The notes beneath the pieces were generated by a model. It searched no databases. It saw nothing but the letters and a program-made list of their open reading frames with translations, and was not told where the DNA came from. A program made the position numbers and the translations under genes. A stretch of 64,000 bases of DNA, from positions 115,689,323-115,753,322 of the forward strand of contig NC_092047.1 of the NCBI RefSeq assembly GCF_003086295.3, read 5' to 3'. The stretch's first letter is position 1, and the number at the start of each line of letters is the position of its first letter. Shown piece by piece: positions 12,757 through 22,441 of this stretch. Source of the stretch: Arachis hypogaea (lineage: Eukaryota; Streptophyta; Magnoliopsida; Fabales; Fabaceae).

Positions 12757-12832
12757 AAGATAGGAGACTCGAACCCGCAACCTCTTAATTGAGTATGGGG
12801 AGTCTATGCCATTTGAGCTATTACTCATTGGC
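12757..12832 (-). mobile_element. tRNA-derived SINE, tandem copy 2
   Basis: Almost identical to copy 1 (one visible substitution, AGACTATG versus AGTCTATG) and separated from it by about 10 bp. It lacks the A tail. Tandem doubling with near identity suggests recent local duplication rather than two independent insertions. Its left end (in SINE sense) abuts the Sirevirus-1 LTR through the shared bases TGGC. Confidence 0.7.
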
Positions 12833-14735
12833 TAAGAGAAGGGAGGGGGGGTTGAATCTTAGCCCCCTTTTTTGCTTTGTAACACTTGCTGGCCTTTGAA
12901 ATAACTTCTAGGAGACTTCTGAATTTTTGTCTCGTCCCAAGCCACGAGACTTTTATTTTTATCTCGTCAGTTGGCACGAGACTTTTCTTTTTGTCTCGTC
13001 ACTTGGCATTAGATAATTTTCAGTTTTAGCCCCTGTGCAGTAGAAACAGAAATGGAGTAGAGAAGAGAGAAAATTACACCCAGATATATCCTGGTTCGGC
13101 TGCTAAGTGCAGTGCAGCCTACATTCAGTCTCCATCACAACCATGATGGAATTTCACTATAATCTTCCTGATTACAGACTGTAAAGTGCTAACCCAACTT
13201 ACAAGGGGATTCCCACAGAATCATGAAACACAACATAGATGAACAAAGGAACTCTAAGGACATCTATGGCTTTTTCTTTTAATTTTGCACTCTCTGCCTT
13301 TTTCCACTCTATGGCTTTTTCATACAAACCTCACTGTTTGCCTTTTTCCATGAGACTCAAGACATGAAAAAATTAAGAAAAATACTAAACAGAATACATT
13401 GAAGGAGAAGAAAATCTGTAAGCTTAGGTAGCTCTGAGAATCCTGTGTCTTGCACTCTCACTGCTTACTTCTAACACCTTGCTCCAAACAGTGGCTGTTC
13501 TCCCATTTTATAGAAGAGAGAAGCCTCCACACTTGAAGCCAAAATCCAAGCCAACTTCTTCTTCTTCAAGAAACAGAACCAGTTCGGCCACATAGAGAGA
13601 GAAGAGATAACCATGCAAAACCCAACATGCAATTACCTCTAGTCCTTTCTTGGTCACCACTCTTCATCAATCCGAGCTCTCCATCCTTGGCTTGCTCTCC
13701 AAGATGGATTTCTGGCCCTTGATGCTTCATGATGATGATGACTTCATCTGCTTCAATCTCTGCCTCTACCATCACTTCGCCACTCTAACTACTTCCTATG
13801 GTGGTTGAGCAGAATCAAAGACAAGTCACACCTCCAATAGTCTCTTCCTTGCTGGCCGAATCTTCTTCTTCCTTTTTGAGCATGAAGAGCTCGAGACTAC
13901 CTCACCAAATCTAACCATATTTGGTGAAAATCTCAGCCACAGCACACTTTTGTTTTGTTATGTTTTCTTGCCATCATTGTGATGGTCTTTAGACTTGCTC
14001 TTCCTTCACTTCGGTAGCTCCATGTAGCTTCCATGGCATCCATTGTTTCCTATGTAATAACCGAAGAAGAGAAGCAAATAGAGAGAGAAGAGAGAAGTTT
14101 AAAAAGTATTGAATTAGGAAAGAGAATGAGATTAAATGAAATGATTCTTTCCTTACTGAGTAGCGTGTAGCCATAAGTGCTACAATCAAATCAAGTGTCT
14201 TGTTTTCTCTCTCATAGTTCCCATGCAATAAATGACAATGTAATGAATTTTGGAATCCATCACATGGTGAAATGCTTGGATCCGTTGAAAGCAATTTTGC
14301 TTTCCTTTTTCCATTGGTTCCGGATCATGCATGAGGAACTTTTATCAAATGTAAAATTGGGCTTAGTTGCAACAACATTTAATTTCTGGCCCAGAAATAA
14401 CATTTGCTTTCCTGATGAATTTTTGGATCATGCATTGAGCAAATAGGAAAGCATTCATTTGGGCTTGTAGTAATAATAATAACTCAATCTGGCCCAATTA
14501 GCACAATAAACAATTCAGCCATACTCATTATATATTCTAGCATCAAACCAAAGCTTAATTTTTTATTTAATTGGGCTTGTATCAGAATTTTATTTTCGGC
14601 CCAATTAGAAACCTGCATCACAAAATTATTAATTAACATATGTTAAATGAAAATCAAATTAATAATTTTGTAATTAATTATTTCAATAATGTTTGTTCAT
14701 CATCAAAATTAAATTAGAGTTTTCCAAACTCATCA
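12829..14735 (-). mobile_element. 3' LTR of Sirevirus-1
   Basis: Aligns end to end with 22442-24358 with only scattered substitutions and small indels, except for the missing start TGATGGTTTCAG. It contains a TATA-like TATAAAA (minus strand, about 13507-13513) and the hairpin array at 12929-13014. Confidence 0.9.
12929..13014. repeat. LTR hairpin array (three CTCGT/ACGAG units), Sirevirus-1 3' LTR
   Basis: Three units spaced 32 bp apart. Each is a small inverted repeat with 7-bp arms such as GTCTCGT...ACGAGAC around an 8-bp loop; the third is decayed. The same array is in the other three Sirevirus LTRs. Confidence 0.85.
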
Positions 14736-14875
14736 ATCTCCCCCTTGATGACAAACATTATTAAAATTGAAATGGAAAGAAATTCTAAAGATTGGAGTAT
14801 AGAGTACTCCCTTTGAATATTTGAATTTCTCCCCCTTTCTAATTGTCACATGGCTCCCCCTTAATATATGCTGTT
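14736..14875 (-). other. Multiple polypurine tracts, Sirevirus-1
   Basis: The tract next to the 3' LTR reads AAGGGGGAGAT on the minus strand (14736-14746). Two more AAGGGGGAG-type tracts follow within 130 bp (about 14828 and 14855), and others occur near 15455 and 17425. Repeated tracts of this kind upstream of the 3' LTR are a known hallmark of Sireviruses. Confidence 0.8.
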
Positions 14876-15646
14876 TTTACCAAGGGAAGCACTAACCTGT
14901 AACAATTTTAATCAAGCTTCAAGTAACAATGTTATTCAACATATTAATTTTGAAAATGTTGAATGCTTGATTTATGAGCAGAATTGGATGATAATCAAAA
15001 CTCATTTGTTATCAATAAATTGATTTTCTGCTCAAACAACACCATAATCAACCAAAATCTGTTTTTGGCAAAAGACTTGCTGTTCAAAAATATTTTTCAA
15101 TAAATCAGAGCAGTCTTTGTAGAAAAAATATTTTTCAATCATGATTTAATCTTTTCAAACACAGCAATTTTCATCATTAAGAACTAAAGGAACTGCCAAA
15201 AATAAATCAAACATAAATCATTTTATCACAGTAAACACATTTTACCAAGATAAACATCAAACAATGGCAGTAATCAATATGAATCAAATGCATTATCATT
15301 TATCAAAAATAGTATACCAAATGCATTATCAACCAACATAAACCAAATGCATAAACCGAATGCATTATCAATCAATCATTAACATAGGTGATCATGAATT
15401 CTTTTCTCAAAGAATTTCATCCCCTGTTCCAGTTTCAATTTTTGGGATTATTTTCCTCCCCCTTTTGGCATCAAGGGGCACCTGCAAGAAATATTGAACA
15501 TGGAAACATAATATGCAAAATATAACCCAGAACATAATCCAAAAGTGTTTAACAAAGTGTCACACGGTTATACGACTATCAGTTTGCAACCTAACAAAAT
15601 AACAAATTGAGCCAAAGTGTGCCAATAGCAAATAGTAACCAGAAAG

Positions 15647-16921
15647 TTAATCATCAGAAAGATTAAAGTCAGATCCCTCAGCTCCTGCATCACTACCAAC
15701 TTCATCATCAAGGCTTTCAAGCATTAGACCGACCCTTTCTTGGCATTTCTTCCAAGCCGACTCATTTTCATATGCAAGTTTGCGAGCAGACTTGTGAAAT
15801 TGAACCATGAGTTTGGACATGTTGGAGAATTCTGTGAGGATTTCTCTGAGGGAACCGGTCGTCTTTGAGGATTTTGGGCGGCTCTCAAAGTCGTCATCAG
15901 AAGCCATTGATTTCTTTCCCTTTTTAACAGCCCGCCTCCTTTGATCATAGAGACCTTGTTCTCTACATCCTCATTGGTTAAATCTATCTTAAAGTACTCA
16001 AAAATGCACGTGAGAAACATTCTATAAGGTAGATTAGCCTTTTTTGTACTCTTCAGAGACTCCCACATGTGTCTAATCATAATATAACTAAATGAAATGG
16101 AAGATGAAGTAACAAGAGCAAATATTATGAGACAGTTAGATACGGTTATCCTGTTGTGAGAACCACTTTGAGGAGTGAGAATGTGAGTTATGATGCGGTG
16201 CAGCAGGGAGTTAGTTGGACTCAAAGCCTTGTGAGTAGGAACATTTCCATCCAGGCCAGACAAATTTTCACAAATTTGATGAAGAACCTGCTTGTATGTA
16301 ACCCCTACATGTGAATCCCATTTATCACTCATGTAAACCTTTGGCCCTTCATCAATGTATCCAAGGGCAGAAGCAATGGTTTCAGAATTCAGGGTGATAT
16401 GAACCCGTTTCACGTAAGAATGAAGGCTGCCATCAATAAACCTTAGATTCGCATAAAACTGTCTCACCAACCCTGGGTACACCATTTTATGAATAAGGAG
16501 CAATGGTGACCATTTGAGACTATCAAACAGGGGCTGGACCGCTGGAGATTGATTCCTTTGGAGGCCAGAGACTCGAGATTCACTAAGTAAGAGGGGCACA
16601 GATGCCGTTTTTCCAAAACTTCTTTGTGAAATTCATAGAAAGCGCACGTAGAGAACCTTGAAGGATCAAAATGTGAGTGAGGTTTGTGAAACTTGTTCTT
16701 GAAATCCATTGAACCAAGGTTCGTGGGTTCTCTGGTCTCATGAAGCACGAAACCCTTGGCCTTTTGAGAGCTCTTTCCGGATGCATGGGGAGTTGATCTT
16801 TTCGGTGGTGATGGTGGGGGGGAGGAATAGGTGATGTATGAGACTCTTCTTCTTCTTCCACGGGAGCCATTCCTTTCTTCCTTCTTGAGGAGGTTTTTGT
16901 GGCAATGACATTTCTTCTCAT
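15647..16921 (-). pseudogene. Extra ORF downstream of pol in Sirevirus-1 (transposase_32-like / env-position), frameshifted
   Basis: Reading frames at 16921-16583, 16748-16464, 16599-15724 and 15907-15647 are consecutive pieces of one protein broken by frameshifts. The longest piece (291 codons) contains LVRQFYANLR, ILTPQSGSHNR and SYIMIRHMW, which I associate from memory with the 'putative plant transposon protein' family. It ends in an acidic tail (SDFNLSDD). It occupies the place of the env-like gene of Sireviruses, but I see no convincing signal peptide or membrane anchor, so an envelope role is not supported. The homologue in Sirevirus-2 is at 37607-38305. Confidence 0.7.
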
Positions 16922-17005
16922 TGTGTCTGTTTGTTTTGAGGGAGGTGAGGGTGACGATGATGATGTAGAGTGAATGTGAATGTGAGTGTGTGATTGTGGA
17001 GTGGA

Positions 17006-17509
17006 CTATTTTTGAGAGAATAAGAGCCTTTCACTTTTCCTGGGAGCAGTTTTCTTTTTCATGGTTAGGAGAGAAGAGAAGTTGAATATGAAAGGGTGAG
17101 GAAGGCCGAAACGGAGTGAGGGAGGAGGGAGGTTAGTGGTGCAATAAATGTGGAGTGGAGAGAGATAATGGAGGGAGGTATTAACCATTAATGGCGCGGT
17201 TATTAACCAAGGGGGGTTTCAAAAACTGAAAAGGAGTTTCCTTGAATCAAGGGATTAGTTGGAAGAAAAGATTTGATTTGACAACATGCTTCTTCCAACA
17301 AGATTTGATAAGACAACTAAGGAATTGTGATTTTATTTTTCAAAAAAATTAGAAACTAACTAAACTGTCATGGTGGGGTCAAAAGCTATTAGGTGGGGCC
17401 CATAAAAATTGAATTTTGCATTGCCTCCCCCTTAATTATAGCTCTTCCATCATGTCCTCATTTTTATCTCGTCCAAACCTACGAGACAAAACTGAACAGA
17501 ATCAAATAT
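17006..17509 (-). other. Spacer between pol and the extra ORF, Sirevirus-1
   Basis: AT-rich stretch between the RNase H end and the extra ORF. A CTCGT/ACGAG hairpin (about 17467-17485) of the same type as in the LTR and a polypurine tract (about 17425) are present. I see no other coding signal except a possible N-terminal extension of the extra ORF. Confidence 0.4.
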
Positions 17510-19136
17510 TCACAAGTTATCAATAGAACTTAAATCAAACATTCCCAAACATTTTCTCAAGGTACAGAATCTGTCTTCACAGAGGGGTTTTGTAAAAATA
17601 TCAGCAATTTGGTCTTCAGATTTTACAAATTGAATATCAATAGTACCCTTTTGCACATGCTCTCTAATAAAATGATATTTTATCTCAATGTGCTTGGTTC
17701 TTGAATGTAGAACAAGATTTTTTGAAATGTTTATAGCACTCATGTTATCACAAAATAAGGGAATACTATTGATTTTTAATTTGTAATCTTCCAATTGTGT
17801 TTTTAACCAAATTAATTGAGAGTAACATGCAGATGCAGAAATGTATTCAGCTTCAGCTGTGAATAAAGCCACTGTGGCTTGCTTCTTGCTTGACCACATG
17901 TTGAGTGAGCTTCCAAGGAAGCAACACATGCCCGATGTGCTCCGTCTATCCACTCTATCTCCCGCATAATCTGCATCACAAAACCCTACTGCACAAAATT
18001 CATCAGATTTAGGATACCACAAGCCATAATCACAAGTTCCCTTAATGTATCTAATGATGCGTTTAACAGCCGTAAGATGGGATTCTTTTGGGTGAGATTG
18101 AAACCTTGAGCATACACCCACACTTTGAACAATATCCGGTCTAGAGGAGGTAAGATACATGAGTGAACCTATCATTCCTCTATACCTTGTTTCATCCACA
18201 TCTTGGCCATCATCATCCTTTTCAAGTTTTGTATTAGGATGCATTGGTGTACCCATTGGTTTGGAATTTTCTAGGCCAAACTTTTTGATAAGTTCTTTTG
18301 CATACTTTCCTTGGTGAATAAAAGTACCACTAGGAGTTTGTTTGATTTGGAGGCCAAGAAAGAAGGTTAGCTCTCCCATTAAACTCATTTCAAACTCACT
18401 AGTCATGAGTTTTCCAAACTCTTCACACAAGGATACATTGGCCGATCCAAATACAATGTCATCAACATAAACTTAAACAAGGAGTATATCATCATTAGAT
18501 ACCCCTTTGAAATTGATTTTCCAACAAGAAGGCACTAAGCCTTTCATACCAAGCCCTTGGAGCTTATCTAAGACCATAAAGAGCCTTAGTTAGTTTGAAA
18601 ACATGATTTGGAAACTCTTTATCCTCAAAACCCGGGGGTTGAGCCACATACACTTCTCTATCAATAAAGCCATTAAGGAAAGCACATTTAACATCCATTT
18701 GAAACATTTTGAATCCCTTATGGGCAGCATAGGCAAGAAGCAGCCTAATTGCTTCCATTCTAGCTACCAGAGCAAAAGACTCATCAAAATCTATACCTTC
18801 TTCTTGATCGTAACCTTGGGCCACTAATCTAGCCTTGTTACGAACAACTTGTCCATCCTCACCAAGTTTATTTTTAAAAACCCACTTAGTACCCGTTACC
18901 TTCTTACCATCCGGATGAGGTACTAGTGTCCAAACCTCATTCTTGTCAAATTGAGCAAGCTCCTCTTGCATGGCCTTGACCCAAGATGGATCTTCAAGAG
19001 CTTGTTTGACATTGTTGGGCTCCATTTGTGACAAGAGAGCAAAGTTGCTAGGTTCGGTTTGCCTTTTGGTGGAGGATCTTGTTGTTACACCTTGAGAGGG
19101 GTCACCAATGATGAAGTCATGAGGATAACCCCTCAT
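17510..19136 (-). pseudogene. pol: Reverse transcriptase and RNase H part of Sirevirus-1 pol, broken
   Basis: RT (RVT_2 type) occupies 19136-18564 and continues beyond. It shows the [11 protein letters not shown] core, and the YVDD box is visible in translation near 18460. RNase H follows in 18430-17510 with the acidic residues in CDADYAGD, TAEAEYISAS and FCDNMSAIN. Breaks: a CAA to TAA change just after ALYGLR (18561-18563), a 29-bp deletion near 18502 relative to Sirevirus-2, and another CAA to TAA stop just before the YVDD box. Both stops are C to T changes. The enzyme would copy RNA into DNA in the virus-like particle, but this copy is inactive. Confidence 0.9.
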
Positions 19137-19142
19137 AGACTT

Positions 19143-20510
19143 TCATTCTCTAGGATTTCGGACAGGTGTTGAGCTTTGATGAACTTCTGGTTGTCTCACT
19201 GTTTCAGTTTCTCGTGCCTGCTCAGGAGACAAAACGGAAATGTCTCCTCCAATCTGATGAGACAAAACTGGGCTGACAGATTCCTCATGTTGAACAGATT
19301 TGGGATTTTCTTTACTTGTTCCAGCTTCTTCACCATCTGAATCATTATCTATCATAGTACTGGGAATTAAGTTAGAATCACAAAAAGTAACATGTATGGA
19401 TTCCTCTATGGTTCTATGCTCTTTGAGATAAACTCTATAGGCCTTGCTTGTGGTGGAATATCCAACAAACATTCCTTCATAAGATTTTGGATCAAACTTT
19501 TCAAGGTTTTCTTTATTGTTAAGTACAAAGCATTTGCATCCAAAAACATGAAAGTACTTAAGATTTGGAGGGGTTCCTTTCCATAACTCATAAGGGGTTT
19601 TCTTTAACCCTTTTCTAATGATTGTCCTATTCAAAATATAACAAGCTGTATTCACAGCTTCAGCCCATAAAAATTTAGGAATCTCATTCTCACAAAGCAT
19701 AGCCCTAGTCATTTCTTGAAGGCTTCTATTCCTTCTTTCAACCACCCCATTTTGTTGGGGGGTTCTAGGGCATGAAAAGTTATGAGAAATTCCTAAGTCA
19801 TCGTAGAATTTTTCAAAATCTTGGTTTTCAAATTCTCTTCCATGATCACTTCTTAAATGAGAAATTTTTAAATTCTTTTCATTTTGAATTTTCTTGCAAA
19901 GAGTGGAAAAGGCATGGAAAGCATCATTTTTATGAGCAAGGAAAAGTACCCAGCCAAATCTAGAGTAATCATCTACCACTACAAGACCATAGTGTTTACC
20001 TCCTAAACTTTGAGTTCTTGTTGGTCCAAAAAGATCAATATGTAACATCTCTAATGGCCTTTTGGTTGAGATTCCATCTTTAGGTTTAAAAGAGGATTTT
20101 ACTTGTTTGCCCAATTGGCAAGCATCACAAGTAAGATCCTTATCAAATTTGATGTTTGGAATTCCTCTAACCAGATTTTTCTTAACTAGCTTAGAAATTT
20201 GGTACATGCTTGCATGACCCAACTTTCTATGCCATAGCCACTTTTTAGATTCAAGAGATGTAAAGCATGTTACATTTTGTTCTTTTAGGTCCTCAAGAGT
20301 CAATCCATACATATTATTGCATCTTTTAGCTTCAAATAAAATATCCCCTGTTTTCTCACAAACAACTAAACAAACAAACTTCCTAAAAATAACCTCAAAA
20401 CCTAAATCACACAGTTGACTAACACTAAGTAAATTATGTTTCAAGCCATTCACAAGAAGAACATCATTTATACAAGAAGAAAAGTTTTTACCAACTTTCC
20501 CAATAGCCAC
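19143..20510 (-). pseudogene. pol: Protease end and integrase part of Sirevirus-1 pol
   Basis: A 455-codon frame with GAG-pre-integrase zinc-binding HRKLGHAS and CDACQLGK and the integrase core: D in HIDLFGP, D in LRSDHGREF and E in GVVERRNR, i.e. the D,D-35-E arrangement. It closes with a TGG to TGA stop (19140-19142), after which the RT frame continues in phase. The N-terminal protease part upstream (20511-20620, DSGYSRHM) is out of frame owing to a small deletion. Integrase would insert the cDNA into the host genome. Confidence 0.9.
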
Positions 20511-20656
20511 TATTTTTCCTTTCGCATCATTACCAAAGTGACAAGTCCTCCATCATATTCATCAAGCTTTATGAAGGTTCTCTTTCTGGTCATATGCCTA
20601 GAGTATCCGCTGTCCATATACCACATATTTCCTTTCCGTTTGGATGCTAGGCACAC

Positions 20657-21331
20657 CTACAAAATAAGCTTAAGTGACCTTAGGTATCCAAATTTTCTTG
20701 GATCCTTTCACGTTAAACCATCTCTTATGTCCTAAGCCATGTAATCAAAAACAACTTTACAAACTTTATCACCAATCATTCTTTCACCAAAGAAGCATTG
20801 AATAGGAAAGTGTCCATTTCGATTGCATAGCCTACAAAATCTTGGAGTTGCTGTTTTGTTAAAGTAGGTGGGGTCTTGATACCTTATATCATTTGAAGAT
20901 AAAGCAATGTTTTCAAAATGAGATTTTTCAGATTTATAAAACCCCAACCCAGCCTTGTCATAAAGAGGTTTTTGACTAGCCAAGATTTGATTCAGATTTT
21001 CAGAACTTTGGGTGAACTTGGCTAAGTCTTCCTTAAGCCTTTTAACCTCTTTAAACAACTCTTCATTTTGCTTAAAACAATCTACATATGCAAGAACGGA
21101 ATGATTACTTTCACAGCTCTTAATTTGGGCTCTTAACTGCTTATTTTCCTCAACAAGATCACAAGCAGTTTCGGCCTCTCTCACTTTCTCTTTAAGAAAA
21201 CTATTTTCAGCTTTAAGAATGGTGATTTGTTGTTCAAGTTCTTGATTTTCCAGCAGAAAACATCTTATTTTTTTAGAAAGGTGGTCTATCATAAGATGAA
21301 GATCTTCAGTGTTAGGGTTATGAAAGACTAC
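20657..21331 (-). other. Candidate retained intron in Sirevirus-1 gag (675 bp, GT...AG)
   Basis: In Sirevirus-1 sense the segment starts GTAGTCTTTC after CAG and ends TTATTTTGTAG before GTGTGCC. Sirevirus-2 has exactly CAG joined to GTGTGCC (41854/41855). The length, 675 bp, is divisible by three. Retained, it codes for the coiled coil and second zinc knuckle and closes with a stop codon. Removed, Gag runs in frame into the protease. AGGT at both borders also permits a microhomology deletion. Confidence 0.55.
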
Positions 21332-21430
21332 CTGATCTATGTGATCTGCCATGAGACAAGGTTGTGACTTGGTCTTGGATTTCTCATCATCATCATCCGA
21401 GTCATTTTCCAAATCTTCCCATGAAGCCAT
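20732..21430 (-). CDS. gag: Gag C-terminal part of Sirevirus-1: coiled coil and second zinc knuckle
   Basis: A 232-codon frame in phase with the Gag end. It starts at MASWEDLEND, has an acidic stretch (residues about 5-20), a long heptad-rich region from about residue 45 to 150 that should form a coiled coil, and a zinc knuckle CRLCNRNGHFPIQC (CX2CX4HX4C) near residue 195, before a TAG stop. Long coiled-coil Gags are typical of Sireviruses, some of which bind dynein light-chain-like proteins. Nearly all of it lies inside the 675-bp candidate intron. Confidence 0.7.
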   Translation of the reverse strand: MASWEDLENDSDDDDEKSKTKSQPCLMADHIDQVVFHNPNTEDLHLMIDHLSKKIRCFLLENQELEQQITILKAENSFLKEKVREAETACDLVEENKQLRAQIKSCESNHSVLAYVDCFKQNEELFKEVKRLKEDLAKFTQSSENLNQILASQKPLYDKAGLGFYKSEKSHFENIALSSNDIRYQDPTYFNKTATPRFCRLCNRNGHFPIQCFFGERMIGDKVCKVVFDYMA

Positions 21431-22405
21431 CAGTCCCTTCTTCTTTCCTCTTTTTGGCTTCTCTTCCTTCTTTAACTTGGGACAATCAGATTTGAAATGC
21501 CCCCATTTCCTTGTAGTTGTAACAAGTTACTTTGCTAAGGTCTTTCTTCATTTTCCTTGAGCTGCTGCCTTTGCCTTTGAGCTTCATCATTTTCCTGAAT
21601 TTTTTGCAAACAACACAAATTCATTTTCAGATGAGTTATCACTGGATTCATCATCCAGAGGGTTAGTGACAGAAGAAAAAGCTATTCCTTTCTTTTTTGA
21701 ATCTTTTTTTAAGTAGGTGTTTTTAAAAGCAAGTAAATTTCCTCTCAAATCATCATAGGTCATAGAGTCAAGACCACTACTCTCAGAGATAATTAAAGCT
21801 TTTGTTTTCCACTCTTTTGTGAGACATCTCAACACTCTTCTCACTAGCACAGATTCAGGATACTTGATTCCCATAGCATCCAAGCCAACAATAATGGTGT
21901 TGAAGCGTTCAAACATCTCATCAAGGGATTCTCCTTCCTTCATTGCAAACATTTCGTATTCTCTGTTTAACATATCAATCCTGGTCTTTTTCACAATGGT
22001 TGTTCCTTCATGAGTGACTAGGAGTTTATCCCAGATTTCCTTTGCTGTTGTGCAACGTGATACCCGTCGGTACTCCTCAAAGCTGATAGCACAGTTGAGC
22101 AGATTGATGGCCTTGGCGTTGAGCTCCACCTTTTTTCTATCTTCATCCGTCCAACTTGCTTCAGGTTTAAGAGAAACAACTCCTTCGGCACTTGTAACAG
22201 TTGGATATTGAGGCTCTTCCAGGATGATCTTCCAAAGTCTGTAATCCACTGCTTGTACGAATATCTTCATCCTCTCCTTCCAATAGGTATAATTTTTCCC
22301 ATTGAACAGAGGAGGTCTATTGCTTGATTGTCCTTCGGTCAAATTATAGGACACCACATTTGAGCCACTATTTTCTGCCATGAGGATCTTTGCTCCAAGC
22401 TGCAA
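21431..22405 (-). pseudogene. gag: Gag N-terminal part of Sirevirus-1 (UBN2-type), frameshifted
   Basis: A 272-codon frame (22405-21587) with the Copia gag motif FNGKNYTYWKERMKIFV and the UBN2 region (SRCTTAKEIWDKL, MFERFNTIIVGL). MAENSGSNV at codon 9 is the more likely start. Compared with Sirevirus-2, one T is missing from a T run near 21600 and an extra C lies near 21500, so the first zinc knuckle is shifted out of frame. Gag forms the particle around the element RNA. Confidence 0.85.
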
Positions 22406-22419
22406 AGCTTGATCTCTTT

Positions 22420-22439
22420 GAGACCAAGCTCTGATACCA
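22420..22439 (-). other. Primer binding site of Sirevirus-1
   Basis: Minus strand TGGTATCAGAGCTTGGTCTC, complementary to initiator tRNA-Met and extended by the bases conserved in Sireviruses. It lies two bases from the LTR end at 22442. Confidence 0.9.
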
Positions 22440-22441
22440 AT

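Noticed and set aside
12661..12832. tRNA gene
   Set aside because: A- and B-box-like words are present, but the sequence does not fold into a tRNA with an anticodon arm and has an A-rich tail. A SINE explains it better.
12929..13014. CRISPR-like array because of evenly spaced repeats
   Set aside because: Only three units, each a hairpin in a plant retrotransposon LTR, with similar spacers. CRISPR does not occur in plant nuclear DNA.
13566..14446. Repeated ORFs in the Sirevirus LTRs (also at 23189, 35479, 43611 and so on)
   Set aside because: They recur because the LTRs are repeated; no domain, and LTRs of this family are not coding.
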